Below are positions 41,373 to 50,103 of a DNA stretch of 64,000 bases, piece by piece. The number at the start of each line of letters is the position of its first letter. Position 1 is the stretch's first letter. The position numbers and the translations under genes are program-made. The notes beneath the pieces are model-generated. The model made no database searches, was not told where the DNA came from, and worked only from the letters and a program-made list of their open reading frames with translations. The stretch spans positions 1 through 64,000 of the forward strand of contig JAAZIA010000019.1 in assembly GCA_012510445.1 (NCBI GenBank), given 5' to 3'. The stretch is from Bacteroidales bacterium (GTDB lineage: Bacteria > Bacteroidota > Bacteroidia > Bacteroidales > UBA932).

Positions 41373-42569
41373 ATGAAACGAATCTTAACTTGTATCCTAA
41401 CCTTTACCTTGCTTTCTTTTGGTGCTATCGCACAGGAAAACAACAAGAAGGCAGACGAAGGTTTTCAATTTACCGTGGTCAAAGAAAATCCGATCACTTC
41501 TGTTAAAAACCAAAGCAATACCGGAACTTGCTGGTGCTTTGCTTCCTTAGGATTTATGGAATCCGAATTGCTAAGAATGGGGAAAGGAGAATATGATCTT
41601 TCCGAGATGTTCATTGTTTCGGGGACGTATAAAGAAAAAGCAGAAAGATACATACGCCTTGACGGATTTTTAAATTTTGCCCAAGGTGGAGCGTTTGACG
41701 ATTACCTGCATATCATCCGTAAGTACGGCATAGTACCGGAAGAGGTCATGCCCGGACTTAATTACGGTGAAGAAATGCATATGCACGGTGAACTGGCTGC
41801 TGTATTGAAAGGCATGGTTGACGGAGTCAAAAGAAACCCCAACAGAAAATTGTCCACTGCTTGGAAAAGAGCTTTACAAGGAGCCATAGACGCTTATTTG
41901 GGAGAAATGCCCGAAACGTTCACATACGAAGGCAAAGAATATACTCCAAAATCTTTTGCGGCATCGTTGGGCTTCCATCCGGACGATTATGTAAACATTG
42001 CTTCGTTTACACACCATCCTTTCTACACACAGTTTGCTCTGGAAGTAGCAGACAACTGGCTGTGGGGCCAATATTGGAACCTACCTATGGAAGAGATGAT
42101 GGAAGTTATTGACAATGCCATTATGGAAGGATATACGATTCTTTGGGCATCCGACGTATCTGAAATGGGTTTTGGAAGGACAGGTATTGCCATGTTCCCT
42201 ACAACAGAACCTTCAGAAATGGTAGGCTCTGACCAAGCCAGATGGCTGCAAATGTCACCTATGGAAAGAAGCAATGCTTTCAGAAACCTGACAGGTCCCG
42301 TAGCAGAGATTAAAGAAGTAACTCAGGAAATGCGCCAAGAGGCTTATGATAACAAACAGACCACTGACGACCACGGCATGCAGATATACGGCATTGCCAA
42401 AGACCAAAACGGTACTAAGTATTATATGGTAAAGAACTCATGGGGAGAAACAGGAAATTACAAAGGGTTGTGGTACGTATCTGAAAAATTTGTGCAATAC
42501 AAAACCATGGACATTCAGGTACACAAAAACGCCATACCGACGGCCATTCGTAAAAAATTAAATTTATAA
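41373..42569 (+). CDS. Secreted C1-family cysteine peptidase, first of a tandem pair
   Basis: The 398-residue protein has a signal peptide (residues 1-20, ending SFGAIAQ). Papain-superfamily residues: Cys in NTGTCWCFASLGFMESE, His in TDDHGMQIYGIAKDQ, Asn in VKNSWGETG. The layout follows the aminopeptidase C/bleomycin hydrolase branch but is about 60-100 residues shorter. CWCF at the active site, with an extra cysteine two residues after the nucleophile, is shared with the next gene and differs from CWMF in the peptidase at 28940. Probably takes part in peptide use in the periplasm or outside. Confidence 0.85.
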   Translation: MKRILTCILTFTLLSFGAIAQENNKKADEGFQFTVVKENPITSVKNQSNTGTCWCFASLGFMESELLRMGKGEYDLSEMFIVSGTYKEKAERYIRLDGFLNFAQGGAFDDYLHIIRKYGIVPEEVMPGLNYGEEMHMHGELAAVLKGMVDGVKRNPNRKLSTAWKRALQGAIDAYLGEMPETFTYEGKEYTPKSFAASLGFHPDDYVNIASFTHHPFYTQFALEVADNWLWGQYWNLPMEEMMEVIDNAIMEGYTILWASDVSEMGFGRTGIAMFPTTEPSEMVGSDQARWLQMSPMERSNAFRNLTGPVAEIKEVTQEMRQEAYDNKQTTDDHGMQIYGIAKDQNGTKYYMVKNSWGETGNYKGLWYVSEKFVQYKTMDIQVHKNAIPTAIRKKLNL

Positions 42570-42573
42570 GGAC

Positions 42574-43650
42574 ATGAGAAAAATGTTGACTCTGTTGGTA
42601 GCTTTTCTCCTCACAGGAGCACTGGCTGCACAACAGTACGAATTTACACAAGTTGTTAACAACCCTTATACAGAGCTCAAAAACCAGGGACGTACAGGAA
42701 CCTGCTGGTGTTTTGCCACGCTGTCTTTTCTTGAGAGCGAACTTATAAGAATGGAGAAAGGAACGTTTGACCTTTCAGAGATGTTTGTAGTACGTGGTGT
42801 GTACAAAACACGGTTCTTTGACAATTACTTAAGAAGAGGCCGCGGCAATTTGGGCCCCGGGTCATTAAGTCATACGACAACACGGGCCATTGCCAAATAC
42901 GGACTTATGCCGGAATCTCTTTATGGGGGGATCAATTACGATTCTCCGGGACACAACCACACAGAGCTGCAAGGATTTATCAATGCTATAGCAGAAGTTC
43001 CCATCAAGGTTAGAAGATTGAGCCCTCAAACCGTCTTGTTGCTGGATGCCCTTTTAGATATTTATCTGGGAGAAGCTCCGGAAACGTTTACTTACGAAGG
43101 AACAGAACATACACCGTTGTCTTTTGTGGATTATCTGGGGCTGGATATGGATAATTATGTAGAAATCACAAGCTATACCCACCATCCTTTCTATAAGCAA
43201 GTGCCTATTGAAGTTCCGGATAACTGGGAACACACCCTGTATTACAATGTCCCGCTGGATGAATTTATGTCCATCGCAAATCATGCCCTAAATAACGGAT
43301 ACACCATAGCTTGGGACGGTTCTTTAAGCCGTAATTTTTCACAGGAAAACGGAGTAGCTGTGGAACCGGGACGTGATCCTTCAAAAGACGAAATCAATGT
43401 TGATCAGGAAATTCGTCAGGAAATGTACCAGACTTTTCAGTCAGGTGATGATCACCTGATGCATGTAACAGGAATTGCCCGTGATCAGTACGGTGTAACC
43501 TATTATATTACTAAAAATTCTTGGGGAGAAGCCGGTAAACACAAAGGCTTTGTATACATGTCAGAAAATTATTTCAAAGCCAGATGCGTTGCTTATATGG
43601 TACATAAAGATGCCATACCCAAAGCCATTAGGAAAAAGTTAGGGCTTTGA
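42574..43650 (+). CDS. Secreted C1-family cysteine peptidase, second of a tandem pair
   Basis: The 358-residue paralogue of the preceding gene has a signal peptide (residues 1-19, ending GALAAQ), Cys in RTGTCWCFATLSFLESEL, His in GDDHLMHVTGIARDQ and Asn in TKNSWGEAGK. Long stretches parallel the first copy (FDLSEMFVVRGVYK against YDLSEMFIVSGTYK; YTHHPFYKQ against FTHHPFYTQ), so it is a tandem duplication. Four bases separate the two genes. Its TGA stop overlaps the TTG start of pssA. Confidence 0.85.
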   Translation: MRKMLTLLVAFLLTGALAAQQYEFTQVVNNPYTELKNQGRTGTCWCFATLSFLESELIRMEKGTFDLSEMFVVRGVYKTRFFDNYLRRGRGNLGPGSLSHTTTRAIAKYGLMPESLYGGINYDSPGHNHTELQGFINAIAEVPIKVRRLSPQTVLLLDALLDIYLGEAPETFTYEGTEHTPLSFVDYLGLDMDNYVEITSYTHHPFYKQVPIEVPDNWEHTLYYNVPLDEFMSIANHALNNGYTIAWDGSLSRNFSQENGVAVEPGRDPSKDEINVDQEIRQEMYQTFQSGDDHLMHVTGIARDQYGVTYYITKNSWGEAGKHKGFVYMSENYFKARCVAYMVHKDAIPKAIRKKLGL

Positions 43651-44372
43651 AAAAAATCAAATTGCATATCCCCAATGTTATTACTTCGCTGAACCTTTTA
43701 TGCGGGGCATTGGGGATTGTTTTTGTATGCAGAGGCAACCTGCAAACGGCTTTTTGGCTGTTGGCGGTTGCCTCTGTTTTTGATTTTTTAGACGGGTTTG
43801 CGGCCAGAATATTGAATGCGTATTCCCCCATGGGGAAAGAACTCGACTCGCTTGCTGACGTAGTCAGTTTTGGATTGCTTCCTTCTTTTATGCTCTACTA
43901 TACATATATAGAGGCAGCCCCATACGAATGGATGACTTTTCTCCCGTTTGTACTCGTTGTTTTTTCTGCCCTGCGCTTGGCTAAATTCAATATAGATACA
44001 CGGCAAACACACGGCTTTCTTGGACTACCCACGCCGGCTTGTGCCCTGCTGGTAGCAGCTGCCGTGCTTTACGCCCCTTACAGCATCCCATGGAGTATCC
44101 TCCTTTCCACCCCTTGGTTTATTCCCCTGTTGTCTCTGGTACTGTCTTTCCTACTGGTGAGTAACATCCCTATGTTCTCCCTAAAACTCAAGGGAATTGG
44201 TTTAAAAAACAACAAAGTCCCATACTCTTTTCTGGGACTTTGCTTACTTACCATAGCCTTACTGGCCTTGTTCAGACAACCCGTCTTTCTTATGCTACTT
44301 TGTTGCAGCTGCCTGTATATAATAATGTCCGGACTCCTTTGGGTATCCGGACATCATAAAGCAATCTCCTAA
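43647..44372 (+). CDS. pssA: CDP-diacylglycerol-serine O-phosphatidyltransferase
   Basis: The 241-residue inner-membrane enzyme makes phosphatidylserine, the precursor of phosphatidylethanolamine. It carries the CDP-alcohol phosphotransferase signature around FDFLDGFAARILNAYSPMGKELDSLADVVSFG (DGx2ARx8Gx3Dx3D), about six to eight helices, and the usual start KLHIPNVITSLNLLCGALG. The start is TTG at 43647, within TTGA shared with the upstream stop; no ATG lies near. The coupling to a peptidase gene is odd. It converges on hcp, 18 bases apart. Confidence 0.9.
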   Translation: MKKIKLHIPNVITSLNLLCGALGIVFVCRGNLQTAFWLLAVASVFDFLDGFAARILNAYSPMGKELDSLADVVSFGLLPSFMLYYTYIEAAPYEWMTFLPFVLVVFSALRLAKFNIDTRQTHGFLGLPTPACALLVAAAVLYAPYSIPWSILLSTPWFIPLLSLVLSFLLVSNIPMFSLKLKGIGLKNNKVPYSFLGLCLLTIALLALFRQPVFLMLLCCSCLYIIMSGLLWVSGHHKAIS

Positions 44373-44390
44373 CTGGAGGTTCGGTCGTTT

Positions 44391-46010
44391 TTATTCGAGT
44401 GCGGGCTGTGGCCCTATTCCAAACTTCTCTACCAATACATTCAGTACGTTAGGCGATACAAAGGCCGGCAATGTGGGGCCCAGATGGATGTTTTTCACAC
44501 CCAGGCTGAGTAATGCCAACAATACAATAACCGCCTTTTGTTCGTACCAGGCAATGTTGTAGAAAATGGGCAGATCGTTCACACTATCCAAACCAAACGC
44601 CTTTTGCAATGCCAGTGCAATAACTACCAAGGAGTAGCTGTCGTTACATTGACCTGCATCCAGTACGCGTGGGATCCCGTTTATGTCTCCTAAAGGCAAT
44701 TTATTGTATCTGTACTTGGCACAACCGGCCGTAAGAATAACGTTGTCTTTGGGAAGTGCCAACGCATAATCTGTATAGTACTCACGTGCTTTCATCCGTC
44801 CGTCACAGCCTGCCATAACAACAAAGCGTTTGATGGCGCCGGATTTTACGGCCTCTACTACCTGGTCTGCCAAGGCCAGTACCTGATGGTGTGCAAAACC
44901 GCCGATAATTTCTCCTTTTTCAATTTCTACGGGAGGTTTACACGTTTTGGCTTTAGCAATCAGTTCTGAAAAATCTTTCTTACCGCCTTCTGAACGGGCA
45001 GGAATGTGTTTTGCTCCCGGATAACCGCAAGAACCTGTTGTATAAATACGGTCTGTATACGTAGCGTCTTTGAGCGGAGGTACAATACAGTTGGTTGTAA
45101 AAAGAATGACTCCGTTAAAAGTCTCAAACTCTTCTCTTTGCTTCCACCAGGCATTACCGTAGTTACCAATAAAATGGGGATACTTTTTAAAGGCCGGATA
45201 ATAATTGGCCGGAAGCATTTCACCGTGTGTGTACACGTCCACACCTGTACCTGCCGTTTGTTCCAGCAGTTCTTCCATATCTTTAAGGTCGTGTCCGCTG
45301 ATAAGAATACCGGGGTTCTTGCCTACGCCAATATTAACTTTTGTCATCTCGGGGTTTCCGTAGGCAGAAGTATTGGCTTTATCAAGTAATGCCATAGACT
45401 GTACTCCGTATTCGCCTGTTTTAAGCACTAGAGGAATGAGCTCGTCTACCGTAATATCTGTACGGGATACCTGATATAAAGCCTCTTCCATAAAGGCATA
45501 GATACTGCTTTCTTCGTAGCCCAGGTTCATCGCATGCTCGGCATAAGCCGCCATACCTTTCAGACCATAGACAGTCAATTGCTTGAGGGATCGAATATCT
45601 TCGTTAGGCTCACTCAGTACACCAATGGCTTTTGCACTTGTCACAAAATCTGCCCTTTCTACATCCATAGTAACTTCAGGCATATCCGGAATTTGTACTC
45701 CTTCTTTAGCGGCTTTTTCCAGCAATTCTTTCTTTAAAGCAAATCCTTCTTCAATGCGCACTGTCAAAGCTTCATCATCAAAGTTAGCATTGGTAATGGT
45801 GCAAAATAAGGCATCCATAATATAGGTGTTAGGAGTATCATTGGCTTTTCCTTGCTCACGCAAAGCCTTCTGCACAATGGCTACGCCACGAGTTACATAA
45901 ATAAGCAGGTCCTGCAACGCAGCAGTACCGGCTTCTTTGCCACAAACGCCTTTTATGGTGCAACCTTGGTTGCGGGCAGTTTCCTGGCACTGATAACAAA
46001 ACATGTTCAT
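44391..46010 (-). CDS. hcp: Hydroxylamine reductase / hybrid-cluster protein
   Basis: The 539-residue protein carries an iron-sulfur-oxygen hybrid cluster and, by current knowledge of the family, detoxifies nitric oxide or hydroxylamine. N-terminal cysteines are in [13 protein letters not shown] then TIKGVC, spacing CX2CX8CX5C, which is the [4Fe-4S] pattern of strict anaerobes rather than the longer spacing of enterobacteria. Hybrid-cluster ligands lie in [36 protein letters not shown] and [13 protein letters not shown] 46010 is used because the codons upstream are not a start. It lies 52 bases after the ferredoxin gene in one operon. Confidence 0.94.
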   Translation of the reverse strand: MNMFCYQCQETARNQGCTIKGVCGKEAGTAALQDLLIYVTRGVAIVQKALREQGKANDTPNTYIMDALFCTITNANFDDEALTVRIEEGFALKKELLEKAAKEGVQIPDMPEVTMDVERADFVTSAKAIGVLSEPNEDIRSLKQLTVYGLKGMAAYAEHAMNLGYEESSIYAFMEEALYQVSRTDITVDELIPLVLKTGEYGVQSMALLDKANTSAYGNPEMTKVNIGVGKNPGILISGHDLKDMEELLEQTAGTGVDVYTHGEMLPANYYPAFKKYPHFIGNYGNAWWKQREEFETFNGVILFTTNCIVPPLKDATYTDRIYTTGSCGYPGAKHIPARSEGGKKDFSELIAKAKTCKPPVEIEKGEIIGGFAHHQVLALADQVVEAVKSGAIKRFVVMAGCDGRMKAREYYTDYALALPKDNVILTAGCAKYRYNKLPLGDINGIPRVLDAGQCNDSYSLVVIALALQKAFGLDSVNDLPIFYNIAWYEQKAVIVLLALLSLGVKNIHLGPTLPAFVSPNVLNVLVEKFGIGPQPALE

Positions 46011-46062
46011 AATCAACTAAAATTTAAAATATGATTAATAAATCTAATATAAGTTAAGCAAA

Positions 46063-46869
46063 TCATTGTATCCATTCTTCCGATTGTATTTCCCCCTGTA
46101 GGTTGAGCACAATTCTTTTTACGGGAATGTACCGCTGTGCTTTTTCTCGGGCCATAGACACCAATTTCATTAACCCCGAACAACAAGGAACTGCCATCTG
46201 AAGTACCGTAAGGGTTTCTATTTTGGCCGTATCTATAAGAGTCGTCAGTTTGGCTACATAAGTATCCAGATTCCTGTCCAGCTTAGGGCAAGCAATGGCC
46301 AACACTTTGTCTTTCAAAAAGCGCCGATGGAAGTCCGGAATTATAAAAGCCGAGCAATCGGCTGCTACCAGCAAATGGGCACCGGAAAAGAGAGAGTTCA
46401 TGGGATTAATCAAGTGCAACTGTACAGGAAACTGAGGAGCCTGCGCCGGCCTGCTTGCCGGTTGAAAAACATACGGCTGATGCCCTGCCTGCGGTTGCTC
46501 CGGTGCTTCTAACGAAGACAGATCTACCTTGATGTTGTGTTTTTTTAGAAAATCTATTCCCTGTTGCATAAACTCCAGTTCTCCGTGATCTTTCAAATGG
46601 GTAAGGTGAGCTAAAATCACTCTTTCACCTTTGGGAACAACTCGTTCCATAACGGCTTCTTCGTTGTAAGGTTCAGCCTCTCTTTCTTCCAGAGAAATAG
46701 CCCCTCTGGGGCAATCCGGTATACAAGCTCCCAGCCCGTCACAATACAAATCGCTTACTATAACTGCTTTGTCATTAATAAGTTGCAACGCTCCCTCGTG
46801 GCATCCCTCTACACATATACCGCAGCCGTCACAAAGGCCTTCATCAATTTTTATAATGGTTCTTTTCAC
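46063..46869 (-). CDS. Ferredoxin-domain protein of the hcp operon
   Basis: The 268-residue cytoplasmic protein begins with two ferredoxin motifs: CDGCGICVEGCHEGAL (complete, CX2CX2CX3C) and CDGLGACIPDCPRGAI, in which the second cysteine is Leu, so that cluster has three Cys ligands. A long C-terminal part follows, with conserved cysteines (ADCSAFI, IACPKLD, VPCCSGL) that may bind further metal or redox partners. It probably donates electrons to Hcp. The start is GTG 46869: an in-frame ATG at 46926 lies inside the regulator palindrome and upstream of the -7 element, so it cannot be transcribed. Confidence 0.82.
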   Translation of the reverse strand: MKRTIIKIDEGLCDGCGICVEGCHEGALQLINDKAVIVSDLYCDGLGACIPDCPRGAISLEEREAEPYNEEAVMERVVPKGERVILAHLTHLKDHGELEFMQQGIDFLKKHNIKVDLSSLEAPEQPQAGHQPYVFQPASRPAQAPQFPVQLHLINPMNSLFSGAHLLVAADCSAFIIPDFHRRFLKDKVLAIACPKLDRNLDTYVAKLTTLIDTAKIETLTVLQMAVPCCSGLMKLVSMAREKAQRYIPVKRIVLNLQGEIQSEEWIQ

Positions 46870-46888
46870 GTTTCGTCTACATTTTTTA

Positions 46889-46896
46889 CAAAAGTA
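46889..46896 (-). promoter_or_regulatory. Promoter -7 element of the ferredoxin-hcp operon
   Basis: On the minus strand TACTTTTG, with transcription expected near 46884. No -33 TTG is found at the right distance; instead the 22-bp palindrome at 46916-46937 is centred about 42 bases upstream of the start, the position used by class II Crp/FNR activators. Confidence 0.6.
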
Positions 46897-46915
46897 CGGT
46901 ACACATGATAAAGGT

Positions 46916-46937
46916 TTTTGTAACATTTGTTACAAAA
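46916..46937. promoter_or_regulatory. HcpR-type operator, perfect palindrome
   Basis: TTTTGTAAC-ATTT-GTTACAAAA, nine-base arms with no mismatch. The core GTAAC-N4-GTTAC agrees with my memory of the motif reported for some HcpR regulators. It lies between the divergent Crp/FNR-family gene and the ferredoxin-hcp operon. On the + strand it covers a TTTG (46926-46929) that is 21 bases from the -7 element of the regulator gene, so it can activate one promoter and repress the other. Confidence 0.78.
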
Positions 46938-46950
46938 GTCCAAAATAAAG

Positions 46951-46958
46951 TATCTTTG
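46951..46958 (+). promoter_or_regulatory. Promoter -7 element of the HcpR-type regulator gene
   Basis: TATCTTTG ends 4 bases before ATG 46963. With the TTTG at 46926-46929 it makes a normal -33/-7 pair (21-base spacer). The -33 element lies inside the operator, suggesting autorepression. Confidence 0.6.
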
Positions 46959-46962
46959 TTTT

Positions 46963-47601
46963 ATGAAAAAATTATACAGTGCTGCACTTTTTGAGGGTCT
47001 GGACAACGAGTTTATTGATCTACTGCTTGACAATAAGTATCGTATACGTTCCTATGCAGTGGGAGAGGTGGTAGCGTTGCAGGGGGATGTGTATAAATCT
47101 TTACTCATTGTTGAAGAAGGACTGCTTAAGGCTGAAATGATAGATATGGAAGGTACAAAAATGGTTGTAGAAGAAATAGCAGCTTTTCGCGCTGTAGCGC
47201 CCGCTTTTCTTTTTGCAAAAAACAACAACTTGCCAGTCAGCATTTTTGCTATTAAACCTTCTGTGATTGTATCTATTTCTAAAATGCACCTGGTAGAAAT
47301 GATGCAAAAAAACCAAAGGGTACTTGAAAACTACCTTAGAGAAATTTCTGACAGGAGCCGATTTCTTTCAGAACGTTTACGACTTATGACTTTTGGTACC
47401 ATTAAAAGCAAATTGATGAACTATTTTATATCATTAACCAAAGACCATAATTGCGAACCTTTTACCATTCCTCATACCCATCAAGAGTTGGCAGATATGT
47501 TTGGGGTAACCCGGCCGGCACTAACGCGTGCCATCAAACAATTGGAGGAAAGCAGTCTCATTAGCAGAACGGGTACCCGTACCTACCGACTACATCAATA
47601 A
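46963..47601 (+). CDS. hcpR: Crp/FNR-family regulator, HcpR type
   Basis: The 212-residue protein has a cyclic-nucleotide-binding-like sensor domain (about 20-125), a long dimer helix (FLSERLRLMTFGTIKSKLM), and a Crp-type helix-turn-helix (THQELADMFGVTRPALTRAI, about 160-185) with a C-terminal wing. It lacks the N-terminal cysteine cluster of oxygen-sensing FNR. HcpR proteins respond to nitric oxide or nitrite, in some species through heme, and activate hcp. The divergent placement beside hcp and the shared palindrome support that identity. ATG 46963 follows the -7 element; the longer frame from 46927 would start inside the operator. Confidence 0.85.
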   Translation: MKKLYSAALFEGLDNEFIDLLLDNKYRIRSYAVGEVVALQGDVYKSLLIVEEGLLKAEMIDMEGTKMVVEEIAAFRAVAPAFLFAKNNNLPVSIFAIKPSVIVSISKMHLVEMMQKNQRVLENYLREISDRSRFLSERLRLMTFGTIKSKLMNYFISLTKDHNCEPFTIPHTHQELADMFGVTRPALTRAIKQLEESSLISRTGTRTYRLHQ

Positions 47602-47789
47602 GCTTCATATTCTTCCCAAAGCTCAGATTCACGGGTATATGCATCTTCAAGAAATGCATCAAAGTTATCCTCGATAAAGTCTGCAAAATCATTCATTTCA
47701 TTAGCTTTATCCCAAAGACCGGCTTTTTCTGCCATTTTTGCCCGCTTTCTGTAAGCCTCCATAATATGGCTGAGTTTATCCTGCTCCAT
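47595..47789 (-). CDS. Small acidic helical protein, unknown
   Basis: The 64-residue cytoplasmic protein has many Glu/Asp and aromatic residues (MEAYRKRAKMAEKAGLWDKA, then NDFADFIEDNFDAFLEDAYT). It is probably two long helices. It overlaps the 3' end of the convergent regulator gene by 7 bases. No family recognised. Codon composition looks normal and the frame is not explained as a shadow of another gene, so it is likely real. Confidence 0.55.
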   Translation of the reverse strand: MEQDKLSHIMEAYRKRAKMAEKAGLWDKANEMNDFADFIEDNFDAFLEDAYTRESELWEEYEAY

Positions 47790-47866
47790 AACTTCGTTTT
47801 ATGGTATAAAGTTACGTATTATATTAGATTATTTTGCTATTTTTACTTACTTCCATCTTTAATTTT

Positions 47867-48745
47867 TTGATTGAAAACCTACACATATTAATTGACAATC
47901 GTCCGGCTCCGAATCAACCGGATTCCCTGCCTTTTTTAACAGAACACGGCCTTTCCATTTGGTTTGAAAAGGGAGGCGAGCAGTGGCTTATAGATACAGG
48001 TGCATCTGATGCCTTTATAAGAAATGCCTTGATGGCAGGAATCAATACATCACAAGCAGATTACCTGGTTCTTTCCCATAACCATAACGACCATACGGGA
48101 GGGGTGGAGTGGTTTCTGGAAATAAATAAAAAAGCGCAGGTTTACCTGTCTGAGTGGATTTTAAAGAGTACCTGTTACTCTTTAAAAGAGGGTATTCCAA
48201 AAAACATTGGAATGGATAAAGAGCTTCTTTCCCAATACGCTGACCGATTTATCCGGTACCCTCAAAAAAACACTTTTATAACAGAAGGAGTAGCCTTGCT
48301 AAGCGATATTCCCTCTGTACACCCATTGCCTGCAGGGAACCGTACGTTAGCCTGGCAACTGTATGATCATCAAGAAAATGAAATACTCCCCGATCCTTTT
48401 CACCACGAAATAGCTGTATTGGTACTGTCCGATGGAGGCAACACTCTTATTTCCAGTTGTACGCACAAAGGCATTCTAAATACTCTGAAAGCAGCAGTAT
48501 CCTTTTCCGGAAGACCCGTAGCACGTTTTATAGGAGGTCTGCATCTGAAAGACAAAGCAGAAACAAAAGAAGAACTGATTCATCTTGCCGGAATCATTGA
48601 AAGAGAATACCCGGAATTACAGATTTACACAGGGCATTGCACGTCAGACAGTGCCTACGAAATACTCAAGCAAATCATTCCAAAACAAATACATCTGTTT
48701 CACTCTGGGTACAAATTCGGGCAGTTTTGCCAACAAATTATGTAA
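47867..48745 (+). CDS. Metallo-beta-lactamase-fold hydrolase
   Basis: The 292-residue cytoplasmic protein has the metal motif HxHxDH in LVLSHNHNDHTGG, an N-terminal strand pair (HILIDNRP, WLIDTGAS), HEIAVLVL and the later metal histidines in GGLHL and YTGHCTS. The closest match from memory is the family often named 7,8-dihydropterin-6-yl-methyl-4-(beta-D-ribofuranosyl)aminobenzene-5'-phosphate synthase-like; the true substrate is unknown. No ATG lies near the family's usual start: TTG 47867, 11 codons into the frame, places IENLHILIDN correctly. A TTG at 47834 is possible. Confidence 0.75.
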   Translation: MIENLHILIDNRPAPNQPDSLPFLTEHGLSIWFEKGGEQWLIDTGASDAFIRNALMAGINTSQADYLVLSHNHNDHTGGVEWFLEINKKAQVYLSEWILKSTCYSLKEGIPKNIGMDKELLSQYADRFIRYPQKNTFITEGVALLSDIPSVHPLPAGNRTLAWQLYDHQENEILPDPFHHEIAVLVLSDGGNTLISSCTHKGILNTLKAAVSFSGRPVARFIGGLHLKDKAETKEELIHLAGIIEREYPELQIYTGHCTSDSAYEILKQIIPKQIHLFHSGYKFGQFCQQIM

Positions 48746-48788
48746 ATTAGCTATTGCCGGGAACGTAAAAAACCCGGACCTTTGCCCT

Positions 48789-49247
48789 ATGAAAACAATC
48801 ACTACTTTTTTACTCATGCTGCCTGCTCTGTTTTTGTCTGCAGGTTGTAACGAAACAACAGGAAAAACAAAAGAAAACAAAATAATAGTTATGGAACTGA
48901 CAAAAGAAGAATTCATCAAACGTGTTTACGATTACGAAAAGAACCCCAGCGAATGGAAATATGCCGGGGATAAACCCTCTATTGTAGATTTTCACGCTAC
49001 CTGGTGTGCACCGTGTAAAATGCTGGCCCCTACTTTGGAAGAAGTAGCTAAGGAATTTAACGACCAAATTTATGTTTATAAAGTAGACGTAGATAAAGAG
49101 CCGGAACTGGCTGCTATTTTTGGCGTGCGCAGTGTTCCTACCCTCATTTGGATTCCTATGGAAGGAAACCCCAGCGTTTCACAGGGCGCACTCCCTAAAA
49201 ATCAACTGGAGTCACTTGTTAAGAGCACATTACTGAAAGAAGAATAG
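48789..49247 (+). CDS. Thioredoxin-like lipoprotein
   Basis: The 152-residue protein starts with MKTITTFLLMLPALFLSAGC (lipidated Cys20) and then has a thioredoxin fold with the active site HATWCAPCKMLAP, plus the cis-proline loop RSVPTLIW. It is probably an envelope thiol-disulfide reductase. ATG 48789 is chosen for the signal peptide; GACCTTTG, a one-base miss of the -7 consensus, ends 4 bases before it. It follows the metallo-hydrolase gene by 43 bases. Confidence 0.87.
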   Translation: MKTITTFLLMLPALFLSAGCNETTGKTKENKIIVMELTKEEFIKRVYDYEKNPSEWKYAGDKPSIVDFHATWCAPCKMLAPTLEEVAKEFNDQIYVYKVDVDKEPELAAIFGVRSVPTLIWIPMEGNPSVSQGALPKNQLESLVKSTLLKEE

Positions 49248-49253
49248 GTTTCG

Positions 49254-49261
49254 TATATTTG
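49254..49261 (+). promoter_or_regulatory. Promoter -7 element of the AraC-type regulator gene
   Basis: TATATTTG ends 5 bases before ATG 49267. Confidence 0.55.
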
Positions 49262-49266
49262 CGCAT

Positions 49267-50103
49267 ATGGAGTATGCGTGTATAACCCCTATACGAGGAA
49301 GCCTGGTTGTTACGGATGAACTTCATAACAATCAGGCTCTTCTTAATAATAAAGAGCTCTATAAATTTATTTGGGTTCTTGACGGTACCATTGACCTTCA
49401 AGTGGACCATGCCAGGTTGCATTTAGAAGAAAACCAGGTCATTCCTTTTTCCAACATCCACAACGTACAATTCACGCATATTGCCGGAAAGTATATTTCC
49501 ATTCTCTTCAACAGCAATTTTTATTGCATTTATAAATCAGACAGCGAAGTATCATGCAACGGGTTTTTGTTTACCGGGTATTCCAACCTGTTGCTTATGA
49601 AAATCAATGCCCCTCAGTTGGCCACTCTGGAACGGATCCTTTCAGATATGTTTTTGGAATACGAATCTGAAGATTCTCTAAAAGAAGAAATGCTTCGTTT
49701 ACATCTGAAACGATTCATTATCACCTGTACACGTATTGCCAGGGTTTCGCTGGCCATTGACCCTTTGAACGAATCGGGCTTTTATCTGGTCCGCCAATTT
49801 TTCATTTTGGTAGATACGTATTTTAAGGAAAAAAAGAAAGTCAGTGATTATGCCCGTATGCTCAATCGCTCGCCTAAAACACTGACCAACCTGTTTGCTT
49901 TGTATAACCTGCCGGCTCCTTTGCAGGTGATACACGAACGCATCTCTTCGGAAGCCAAAAGGTTGTTGTTATACAGCAATAAAAGTGCTACAGAAATTGC
50001 TCATATTTTGGGCTTTAACGATCTTCCTTCCTTCAGTCGTTTTTTTAAGCGAACGTCGGAAGTAAGCATAAGTGAATTCAGAAAAGAACATCTGTTATCA
50101 TGA
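49267..50103 (+). CDS. AraC/XylS-family transcriptional regulator
   Basis: The 278-residue protein has an N-terminal cupin-like sensing domain (about 20-130, DGTIDLQVDHARLHLEENQV) and a C-terminal double helix-turn-helix (about 190-278). The latter includes KVSDYARMLNRSPKTLTNLF and ATEIAHILGFNDLPSFSRFFKRTSEVSISEFRK, the AraC signature. The ligand is unknown. Its stop codon overlaps the start of a lipocalin-like lipoprotein gene (ATGA), so the two are made together, and the lipocalin may be its target or part of the same response. Confidence 0.87.
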   Translation: MEYACITPIRGSLVVTDELHNNQALLNNKELYKFIWVLDGTIDLQVDHARLHLEENQVIPFSNIHNVQFTHIAGKYISILFNSNFYCIYKSDSEVSCNGFLFTGYSNLLLMKINAPQLATLERILSDMFLEYESEDSLKEEMLRLHLKRFIITCTRIARVSLAIDPLNESGFYLVRQFFILVDTYFKEKKKVSDYARMLNRSPKTLTNLFALYNLPAPLQVIHERISSEAKRLLLYSNKSATEIAHILGFNDLPSFSRFFKRTSEVSISEFRKEHLLS

